DNA of 41,442 bases. Source: Calothrix sp. MO_167.B42. GTDB taxonomy: Bacteria > Cyanobacteriota > Cyanobacteriia > Cyanobacteriales > Nostocaceae. The stretch is taken from positions 1 through 41,442 of the forward strand of contig JASJCX010000013.1 in assembly GCA_030065255.1 (NCBI GenBank), written 5' to 3'. The translations under genes were made by a program, and so were the position numbers. Positions 35,425 through 41,442 of the stretch are shown here, in pieces (within the stretch, counting starts at the first letter, position 1; each line of letters begins with the position of its first letter). The notes below the pieces were generated by a model. It did no database searches, had not been told where the DNA came from, and was given only the letters and a program-made list of their open reading frames with translations.

Positions 35425-35550
35425 TGCTCTGTCCCATTAATCTTGATGGGTATTTATCACACCCGCCTGGGGTTGAAAACCCCACCTCTTATAGCTAAAG
35501 TCGTCTAAAGACGACTGGGAAATAGCCATCATATTTTATGGGACAAAGCA
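35425..35550. mobile_element. MITE-like unit A1
   Basis: Bounded by CTAG at 35421-35424 and 35551-35554. Ends are TGCTCTGTCCCAT and ATGGGACAAAGCA, complementary but for one base. Internal hairpins are GGGGTTGAAAACCCC and AGTCGTCTAAAGACGACT. No coding sequence. Confidence 0.85.
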
Positions 35551-35554
35551 CTAG

Positions 35555-35681
35555 TGGTCTGTCCCATAAAATATGATGGGGTTTCCATCACACCCGCCTG
35601 GGGTTGAAAACCCCACCTCTTATAGCTAAAGTCGTCTAAAGACGACTGGGAAATAGCCATCAAAACTAATGGGACAAAGCA
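35555..35681. mobile_element. MITE-like unit A2
   Basis: Bounded by CTAG at 35551-35554 and 35682-35685. It has the same ends and the same internal core as unit A1 in the same orientation (core about 75 bp essentially identical), but different bases just inside the ends. Confidence 0.85.
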
Positions 35682-35685
35682 CTAG

Positions 35686-35809
35686 TGCTCCACCACATTA
35701 GTTATGAGGGGATTTGTAGTTGGGCTTTAGCCCTTATTAATCCCAAAATATAATGCGCTAAAGCGCTACTACGAAAACTTTTACCCATCATAATTAGTGT
35801 GGTGAAGTA
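35686..35809. mobile_element. MITE-like unit B
   Basis: Bounded by CTAG at 35682-35685 and 35810-35813. Its ends are TGCTCCACCACATTA and TAGTGTGGTGAAGTA, imperfect inverted repeats unlike those of A1/A2. It contains GGGCTTTAGCCC and GCGCTAAAGCGC palindromes. Confidence 0.8.
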
Positions 35810-35863
35810 CTAGTTTGGTACTTTATTCTCAAATAATAATTCATCATTCATAACTCTGAGATT

Positions 35864-36544
35864 ATGGCTATTTGGTTAAGTTTGTGTGGAGTTATTGTAC
35901 TGGTTGCTTACCTATTGGGTTCATTTCCTACGGGATATCTAGCAGGAAAGGCAATCCAAGGTATTGATATTCGGGAAGTTGGTTCTGGTTCCACCGGAGC
36001 AACCAATGTGTTGAGAACCTTGGGTAAAGGTCCTGGAGCATTGGTATTAGGGGTAGATTGTTTGAAAGGTGTGTTGGCAATTTGCTTAGTTTATTGGTGG
36101 TTCCAATTTGCTGTTGGGCAAAATCTCCTACCTGCAACGGTAGATAGTCAAATATGGCAACCGTGGATAGTAATTTTGGCTGGTATAGCTGGAATTTTGG
36201 GACACAGTAAATCGATTTTTTTGGGTTTTACTGGGGGTAAATCCGTAGCCACTAGTTTGGGTATTTTGTTAGCAATGAACTGGCAAGTAGCCTTAGCAAC
36301 GGTGGCGGTATTTGCTGTGGTGGCAGCTATATCGCGGATTGTTTCCTTGAGTTCAATTTGTGGTGCGATCGCAGCTTCCTTAGCAATTATAGCTCTTGGG
36401 CAGCCCTTACCCTATATTTTATTTGGCATAACGGGGGGTTTATATGTAATCTGGCGACATAGTGCTAATATCCAACGTTTACTAGCAGGAACTGAACCGA
36501 AAATAGGGCAAAAGTTAGACACTCAAACAGAACAAAGTGGTTGA
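35864..36544 (+). CDS. plsY: Acyl-phosphate:glycerol-3-phosphate acyltransferase PlsY
   Basis: An integral membrane acyltransferase making lysophosphatidate from acyl-phosphate and glycerol-3-phosphate. 226 residues with about five membrane spans. The three family motifs are visible: 'GSFPTGYLAGK' near 19-29, 'GSGSTGATNVLRTLG' near 41-55, and 'GHSKSIFLGFTGGKSVAT' near 109-126. The C-terminus ('TEQSG') runs into a GATGGTT heptamer repeat that contains the stop codon. Its place after mlaE, DUF3119 and DUF3086 gives a lipid-related co-directional group. Confidence 0.95.
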   Translation: MAIWLSLCGVIVLVAYLLGSFPTGYLAGKAIQGIDIREVGSGSTGATNVLRTLGKGPGALVLGVDCLKGVLAICLVYWWFQFAVGQNLLPATVDSQIWQPWIVILAGIAGILGHSKSIFLGFTGGKSVATSLGILLAMNWQVALATVAVFAVVAAISRIVSLSSICGAIAASLAIIALGQPLPYILFGITGGLYVIWRHSANIQRLLAGTEPKIGQKLDTQTEQSG

Positions 36545-36566
36545 CGGTTGATGGTTGATGGTTGAT
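36543..36566. repeat. Heptamer tandem repeat at the plsY stop
   Basis: Three units of GAYGGTT plus a partial one begin in the plsY stop codon, the same unit as at 35354-35402. The identical relation of repeat to stop codon in two neighbouring genes is notable. Confidence 0.88.
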
Positions 36567-36738
36567 TAAAGGACTTAATTACTTTCCTTTTTTCCTGTTT
36601 CCTGATGCTTTTGACTTTTGCCTTTTTACTTTTTACTTGAATCGTGTTTCCAGCTACAGTTATTTCCCTGATAATTGGGCAAAAATAGAGGGAAATATTG
36701 CAATCATGCAGCTTTTTCTGCACACCATGCTGCTACTT

Positions 36739-36914
36739 CTTGACATCCTCCTGCCGCTCTAGCGAAGCGTGCGCGGAACGCGCGTAACCCTTCAGGTGTA
36801 GCGGGGGATTCCCAAGACTCACGACTTGAGTTTCTGTTTCTTTCCCTTACGGGTCTTTCGCAACTGCCCTTTAGACTTATGCCTATCAGGTCTTACGTAT
36901 GCGCTTCGCGCAGG
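36739..36914 (-). ncRNA. IS200/IS605-type right end and likely TnpB guide-RNA scaffold
   Basis: Downstream of the tnpB remnant on the minus strand, GGGAATCCCCCGCT pairs with AGCGGCAGGAGG and is followed by ATGTCAAG at about 36739, the typical right end of IS200/IS605-family elements. In active elements this segment is the 3'-derived RNA that guides TnpB, with the guide lying just past the end. The hairpin loop is enlarged by a GCGCGTTCCGCGC palindrome. A second GC-rich palindrome (about 36897-36917) provides the tnpB stop codon. Confidence 0.6.
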
Positions 36915-37634
36915 CTACGCCAACGCTCCACAGACTGCAACGGTGTGTCCCACCGCCAAAACATTCTTAGCTGCGTTGATGTCTCGGTCATGGTGTGTCC
37001 CGCAATTAGGACAATCCCAGTCTCGGATGTTCAACGGCAATTTTTCAACAATATATCCGCAGTTACCGCAGCGTTTAGAACTGGGGAACCATCGATCAAT
37101 TTTTACCAAGTCTCGACCATACCACTTGGCTTTATACTCCAGTTGCCTAACCAATTCACCCCATGCAGCATCACTGATAGCACGGGCAAGTTTATGGTTT
37201 TTGATCATGTTTTTAACTGCCAAATCCTCAACTGCTATGGTTTGGTTTTCACGTACCAGTCGAGTTGTCAGTTTATGCAAATGATCTTTTCTGGAGTCAG
37301 AAATTTTAGCTTGAATCCGGGCAACTGTAAGTCTTGCTTTGTCCCTATTGCGAGAACCTTTCTGCTTGCGGCTAAGGGATTTTTGTACTCTCTTGAGTTT
37401 TTGGTAATGCTTGCCAAAAGCTTTTGGGTTAGTAATTTTTTCACCCGTACTCAAAGTAACAAGAGAACCAATTCCAACATCCAACCCTACAGCGCTATCA
37501 ACTGGCTGCATAGCTTTGTCCGTTGGGTCATCGATTCGCAAGCTAGCAAACCATCTCCCGGAAGGATCAAGTCTAACAGTTATGGTTGTGGGTTCACATC
37601 CGCATGGAAGTTGCCTAGACCATCTAATTGGCAA
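36915..37634 (-). pseudogene. tnpB: 5'-truncated TnpB (IS605 OrfB family)
   Basis: 239 residues corresponding to the C-terminal ~60% of TnpB. The RuvC-like catalytic acids are all present: Asp in 'VGLDVGIGSLVTLS' , Glu in 'TIAVEDLAVKNM' and Asp in 'DRDINAAKN'. The four-cysteine zinc ribbon 'CGNCGY...CPNCG' is intact. The N-terminal ~150 residues (the target-recognition and WED/REC region) are missing: the frame starts at TTG 37634, can be read back to about 37675, and then meets a stop next to the ion-channel gene. There is no tnpA. It is most likely a dead IS remnant. Confidence 0.85.
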
Positions 37635-37677
37635 CGGTTGAGAGCAAGTTTGGCGGGAGTCTCTTGGGGGTGATTAG

Positions 37678-39369
37678 ATGAAACCCCGAATCATTGTCTG
37701 TGGCTTAGGACGTACTGGATATAAAATCTTTCGTTTGCTGAGACATCAAGGAGCTATTGTTGTCGGCATCCATCACAAACCCATGCCCGGCGAAAAGGCG
37801 GGAGATGTGATTGTCGGCGACTTGCACGCCGCTAGTACCTTGAAATCTGCCGGAATCAAGCAAGCTAATACATTAGTCATCGCTGGAGGCGATGATGCAC
37901 TAAATTTGTGGATTGTGATGCAAGCGCGGGTACTCAATCCCCGAATTCGGATTATTAATCGCTTCTTTAATACTAGTTTGGGAGAACGTCTGGATCAAAC
38001 TTTACCAGACCATTTAAGTATGAGTGTGGCTGGTTTGTCCGCACCGGTATTTGCCTTTGCAGCCATGGGTAATCAAGCCATTGGCCAGCTCAAGTTATTT
38101 CAGCAAACTTGGCCAATCCATGAAGAATATATTCATGAAAACCATAATTGGCGGGGTTGCAAACTCAGCCAATTATGGGAAGAGCCATCGCGAATGCTAC
38201 TGTATTATTTACCAGTGGAAGAGGAGATAGATCTAGTGTCTGCAGTGGTTTGCGGCCATCGGTTAAAAGTAGGCGATCGCTTAATTATTGGCACCCAACC
38301 CCAAGTCGGCTCCTCCCGCAAATCCGTCATTACTAAGCTACTCAAAGTATTTACCAACCTGCAACAGTTTCGTCACCATGCCCATTCGGTATTAGTAGGG
38401 GCTATGGTACTGATGGTAATTATTACCATGGCTACCGTTACCTATGTTTCCACGGAGCTACGTGTATCTATTATCGATGCCCTTTACTTTGCTGTGGGTA
38501 TGATTACTGGAGCCGGTGGCAATGAGAAGGTTGTAGAACACGCTTCTAATAGTGTGAAAATCTTTACCGTAGTCATGATGTTGATTGGGGCAGGGGTATT
38601 TGGTGTATGGTATGCCCTGCTCAATGATTTTATTTTGGGAACCCGCTTCAAACAATTTTGGGATGCGGCTAGGGTTCCCCGTCGCCACCATTATATTGTT
38701 TGCGGTTTGGGGGGTTTGGGGATGAAAATTGTCCAGCAACTCCACGACAATGGTTATGAAGTAGTAGTAATTGAACCCGATATTAATAATAGATTTGTTA
38801 GTACTGCCCGTCGCTTAAGTATTCCCATTATTCATGCGGATGCCAGTTTCCCCGAAACCCTCAAATCAAGTAACGTGCAAACAGCAGCTGCCCTGCTGGC
38901 GGTAACTGGTGATGATGCGACTAATGTAGAGATTGCCCTCAAAGCCAAAGGCATATGTCCTAAAGTACCTCTGGTGGTGAATTACGCAGAGCCGGATTTT
39001 GCCCGTATGGCGCAAGAAGTATTTGATTTTGAAGCTGTATTGAGTCCGGCGGAACTAGCAGCTCCCGCCTTTGCTGCTGCGGCTTTGGGTGGGCGGGTAC
39101 TCGGTAATGGCATCACATCCGATAGCCTCTGGGTTGCTTTTGCTACCTTAATTACACCTGCCCATCCATTTTGTGGTCAACGGGTGAAGGATGCGGCCAT
39201 GTCTGCTGATTTTGTGCCTTTATATGTGGAAACTAGCTCTCAGACTATTCATGGTTGGGATTTATTACGGGTTGCTCTGAGTGCGGGGGATATTCTCTAT
39301 TTGACTATGCCAGCAACAAGGTTGTATCAATTGTGGCGTTATAATCCTTCCCAAGCGATGGTGAGTTAA
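37678..39369 (+). CDS. Two-RCK-domain ion channel with non-canonical filter
   Basis: 563 residues: RCK/TrkA-N domain (1-205, NAD-type loop 'GLGRTG'), two membrane spans (about 235-256 and 292-318) around a pore loop, then a second RCK domain (336-545, 'GLGGLG' at 343-348). The fold is that of a tetrameric RCK-gated potassium channel. The pore loop reads 'FAVGMITGAGGNEKVV', so the filter position holds TGAGGNE (about 277-283) in place of TVGYGD. A glycine-rich change of this kind recalls the plant CASTOR/POLLUX channels ('DAGNH'-type filters), so selectivity for K+ is uncertain. ATG 37678 lies 44 bases from the truncated tnpB. Confidence 0.85.
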   Translation: MKPRIIVCGLGRTGYKIFRLLRHQGAIVVGIHHKPMPGEKAGDVIVGDLHAASTLKSAGIKQANTLVIAGGDDALNLWIVMQARVLNPRIRIINRFFNTSLGERLDQTLPDHLSMSVAGLSAPVFAFAAMGNQAIGQLKLFQQTWPIHEEYIHENHNWRGCKLSQLWEEPSRMLLYYLPVEEEIDLVSAVVCGHRLKVGDRLIIGTQPQVGSSRKSVITKLLKVFTNLQQFRHHAHSVLVGAMVLMVIITMATVTYVSTELRVSIIDALYFAVGMITGAGGNEKVVEHASNSVKIFTVVMMLIGAGVFGVWYALLNDFILGTRFKQFWDAARVPRRHHYIVCGLGGLGMKIVQQLHDNGYEVVVIEPDINNRFVSTARRLSIPIIHADASFPETLKSSNVQTAAALLAVTGDDATNVEIALKAKGICPKVPLVVNYAEPDFARMAQEVFDFEAVLSPAELAAPAFAAAALGGRVLGNGITSDSLWVAFATLITPAHPFCGQRVKDAAMSADFVPLYVETSSQTIHGWDLLRVALSAGDILYLTMPATRLYQLWRYNPSQAMVS

Positions 39370-39650
39370 AACCGCAAAGAGATAAACAGGAAAACCTCAC
39401 CCTGTCCTGGCGGACATCCCTCTGGTTAATAAGGCTACGGTGTACACACAAGTAATCAAATTTAGCCAAGCCCTCACTCAAACGCCCCCTAACCCCCAAT
39501 TTTGGGGGAACAAGAGTTCTCAAAGTCCCCCAGGTACCCCCAGGATTGGGGGTCACGGGGGCGGGGGATTTAGGGGGCTAAATAGGCCCAAATGAAAATA
39601 AGTAGGACTTGTGTGTACACGTAAGCCTTATTAAAGAGAGGGAAAGATTT
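39370..39650. other. Intergenic region occupied by a MITE
   Basis: No gene is seen. The 290-bp element at 39391-39680 fills it and extends into the 3' end of the following minus-strand gene. Confidence 0.65.
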
Positions 39651-39680
39651 TTACTCCGTAAAAAGCGAGGGTGAGGTTTT
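39391..39680. mobile_element. MITE-like element with long imperfect terminal inverted repeats
   Basis: The arms pair in three blocks: AAAACCTCACCCT (39391-39403) with AGGGTGAGGTTTT (39668-39680); TTAATAAGGCT (39426-39436) with AGCCTTATTAA (39624-39634); GTGTACACACAAG (39440-39452) with CTTGTGTGTACAC (39608-39620). The interior holds C/G-rich palindromes (39484-39590). No transposase is encoded. Confidence 0.82.
39563..39590. repeat. GC-rich repeat arm, inverted copy at 41194-41221
   Basis: This 28-base arm (GGGGGATTTAGGGGGCTAAA and onwards to GGCCCA) is complementary to 41194-41221 with one mismatch. The surrounding CCCCCAATTTTGGGGG palindromes also occur on both sides, in opposite orientation. 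The pair brackets the small membrane protein and the STAND ATPase. Confidence 0.75.
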
Positions 39681-39896
39681 TGATTGGGATGGCTGTCTAC
39701 TTTTTGCGATATTTTCTATTACTTGGCATTCTCTTTTATCTACATCAGTCTTTACCCGTAACCCTTTAGTATTTACTACCACATCAACATAGTAGCGGCC
39801 ATTAACCATATAAATGGTGGTGACACATCCCATGGCAAACGTTAGCACTCCACAAAGTGGTAAGGTAATAGACCAGATAGTTAAATTGCGTTGCAT
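39651..39896 (-). CDS. Small single-span membrane protein, C-terminus from a MITE
   Basis: 81 residues from the ATG at 39896, chosen because GAGGAA lies 9 bases upstream; an earlier ATG at 39920 lacks a ribosome site. One membrane span ('WSITLPLCGVLTFAMGCVTT', about 7-27) is followed by a short soluble part ('YYVDVVVNTKGLRVKTDVDK'). The last ten residues ('KTSPSLFTE') are encoded by the end of the 39391-39680 element, which therefore changed or truncated the protein. I do not recognise the family. It is divergent from the STAND ATPase gene. Confidence 0.6.
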   Translation of the reverse strand: MQRNLTIWSITLPLCGVLTFAMGCVTTIYMVNGRYYVDVVVNTKGLRVKTDVDKRECQVIENIAKSRQPSQSKTSPSLFTE

Positions 39897-40059
39897 ATGA
39901 TGTTTTTCCTCAAAATCCATATTCTCATTAAAAATTGCGGCTAGTTGAGAAACGGGTTGAGAAACAGTTCATTATTAACTGACTTCTAGCTGATTTGTGC
40001 CTTAACTGTCATCTTAATCGGTTTACAATTAACTAAATTGGTATCAAAAATGAGGAGTG

Positions 40060-41148
40060 ATGGCGCGATCGCTTCGTGTTGCGGTAGAGTACATTCAACG
40101 GGTTAAGTCAGCACTGCGTCGGAATGGCTATCCTAGTCAAAAGGCTTTGGCTACTGAAGTGGGATTTTCCTTGTCCACTGTAAAGAATTTTCTCAGTGGT
40201 AAACCAGTTGACTATCTCTATTTTGTGGAAATTAGCGAGAAGTTGGGGTTAGACTGGCAAGAAATCGCAGACAAAGAACCAGAAGCGCAACCAAATCACA
40301 ACTCAACCATTGAGGAAACCTCGCCCTTTGTCACTGGTTCTCCCATCACCCATCCCCGCCATTTTTTCGGACGACAAAAAGAACTCAAACGCCTGTTTAA
40401 TTTACTCAAGCGTCATCCCCTACAAAATGCTGCGATTATTGGTAAGCGACGCATTGGTAAAACATCTTTGTTGCATTACCTGAAAAATATTACCACCACG
40501 CCAGTAGAAGAATTACGTCCTAATCAAAAGTCTGACTGGCTACCTAATCCAGAAAATTATAAGTGGATTTTCGTAGATTTTCAAGACCCACGCATGGCAA
40601 GCAAGGAAAGGTTTTTAAGCTACATCCTGGAAAATTTGGGGATGAAAGTACCAGAAGGTTGTGATTTAGATAACTTTATGGATGTAGTCAGCGACAAGTT
40701 GCATCATCCCACGGTTATTTTACTGGATGAGATTGGTGTGGGGTTGCAACGCTGTCCAGAATTGGATGATGAGTTTTGGGAAAGCTTGCGTTCTTTGGCG
40801 ACTAATCAGACGGGGGGAAATCTGGCGTTTGTTTTGGCTACCCACGAATCACCCATTGAATTGGCTCATCATACGGGACATAGTTCGCCATTTTTCAATA
40901 TTTTTGGTTACACTGCGACATTGGGAGCATTGAGTGAGGAAGAAGCACGGGAATTAATCGCCAGTTCGCCAATTCCCTTTGCTGAGGAAGATGTGGAGTG
41001 GATTCTCCAGCAAAGTCAATGTTTACCACTTTTGTTGCAAATTTTGTGTCGGGAATGCTTGTTTAATTTAGAAGATGGGGAGACGGATGATTGGCGTGAA
41101 GAAGGATTGCGACAGATAGAACCTTTTGCTCATTTATTGTCAGGATAA
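40060..41148 (+). CDS. Small STAND ATPase with N-terminal HTH (vMAP-like)
   Basis: 362 residues. Residues about 5-75 form a helix-turn-helix-like domain ('SQKALATEVGFSLSTVKNFL') of the type found at the start of cyanobacterial vMAP and other STAND proteins. After a polar linker comes a P-loop ATPase: 'FFGRQKELKRLFNLL' near 103, Walker A 'GKRRIGKTS' near 128-136, Walker B 'VILLDE' near 219-224, and a sensor-like 'LAFVLATHESP'. The C-terminus ends shortly after the ATPase lid ('LLLQILCRECL'), with no WD40, TPR or protease effector. GAGGAG at 40052-40057 is close to ATG 40060; GTG 40057 is also open. A role in signalling or defence regulation is inference. Confidence 0.8.
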   Translation: MARSLRVAVEYIQRVKSALRRNGYPSQKALATEVGFSLSTVKNFLSGKPVDYLYFVEISEKLGLDWQEIADKEPEAQPNHNSTIEETSPFVTGSPITHPRHFFGRQKELKRLFNLLKRHPLQNAAIIGKRRIGKTSLLHYLKNITTTPVEELRPNQKSDWLPNPENYKWIFVDFQDPRMASKERFLSYILENLGMKVPEGCDLDNFMDVVSDKLHHPTVILLDEIGVGLQRCPELDDEFWESLRSLATNQTGGNLAFVLATHESPIELAHHTGHSSPFFNIFGYTATLGALSEEEARELIASSPIPFAEEDVEWILQQSQCLPLLLQILCRECLFNLEDGETDDWREEGLRQIEPFAHLLSG

Positions 41149-41442
41149 AAGGAAGTACCTAATTGTTTACATGCAATCCTACTTGCCTTTGTTTGGGCTT
41201 ATTTAGCCCCCTAAATCCCCCAATTATGGGGGACTTTGAAAATTCTTGTATCCCCAATTTTGGGGATGGTTTGGGGGTAGAATGGGGAACCCATGAAAAT
41301 TCTTGTCCCCCCAATTTTGGGGGTTATATCATGTCCGCCTGATTACTTATGATATTGCCATCCATGCAAAAATCACCAAAACTCTTTCTCCCCCTGCCCC
41401 CTGCCCCCTGCCCCCTTGCAGTCTTAATGATAAGTCTTTAAC
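41149..41442. repeat. Repeat-rich 3' edge of window
   Basis: No gene is seen. 41194-41330 holds CCCCCAATTTTGGGGG-type palindromes, including the inverted partner of 39563-39590. Tandem CCCCCTG heptamers lie at about 41391-41415. Confidence 0.75.

Larger units (their letters stand above)
35403..35863. other. Intergenic region filled by three MITE-like units
   Basis: No gene is seen. Nearly the whole stretch between 35421 and 35813 consists of three elements of about 125 bp butted together and separated by CTAG. plsY begins 50 bases after the last. Confidence 0.75.

Noticed and set aside
36879-37673. Plus-strand reading frame of 264 residues
   Set aside because: It is antisense to the tnpB remnant, which has clear RuvC and zinc-ribbon motifs; the plus-strand frame has no recognisable domain.
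39305-39556. Minus-strand reading frame of 83 residues
   Set aside because: It overlaps the end of the channel gene and the palindromic interior of a MITE; no motif or ribosome site.

Overview
The window looks like chromosome from a filamentous, probably heterocyst-forming (Nostocales-type) cyanobacterium. Supporting signs are a CrtR-type beta-carotene hydroxylase, the cyanobacterial DUF3119/DUF3086/plsY neighbourhood, HIP1 octamers (GCGATCGC), heptameric short tandem repeats between genes and many small palindromic or MITE-like elements. No gene identifies the species.

Region 1 (about 0.65-20.8 kb, all on the + strand) is an AT-rich surface-glycan locus. It opens with an ABC exporter pair (Wzm-like permease, and a Wzt-like ATPase with a C-terminal glycan-binding domain). 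Two small methyltransferases follow, then a 1493-residue protein ordered methyltransferase, tandem-repeat coiled coil, beta-sandwich module, two GT2 domains, GT4 domain. Next come two large multi-spanning membrane proteins, each ending in the same kind of beta-sandwich module. A GtrA-GT2 fusion, a tyvelose-epimerase-like enzyme, a broken second epimerase, a fourth methyltransferase and three more glycosyltransferases complete it. The likely job is assembly, methyl capping and ABC export of a complex polysaccharide or glycolipid.

Region 2 (20.8-26.3 kb) holds a 204-bp MITE, a secreted-looking repeat protein built from seven nearly identical 40-residue blades plus six 50-residue Ca-loop repeats, and a translationally coupled dTDP-rhamnose set (rfbC-rfbD-rfbA, long-form RfbA). 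That set can supply activated sugar to the glycosyltransferases of region 1. rfbB is not in the window.

Region 3 (26.5-41.4 kb) is more ordinary, higher-GC chromosome: pyruvate kinase, CrtR, a structured-RNA candidate with its own terminator, chorismate mutase with SppA, an MlaE-type lipid permease, DUF3119, DUF3086, plsY, a 5'-truncated TnpB with an IS200/IS605-type right end, an ion channel with two RCK domains and a non-canonical selectivity filter, a small membrane protein whose C-terminus is supplied by a MITE, and a small vMAP-like STAND ATPase. Intergenic space here is crowded with repeats, including three MITE-like units butted together at CTAG sites.

The most interesting leads are the possible coiled-coil length ruler in the 1493-residue protein, the module shared by three proteins of the glycan locus, the pseudoknotted RNA candidate at 29.7-30.0 kb and the ion channel without a TVGYGD filter.
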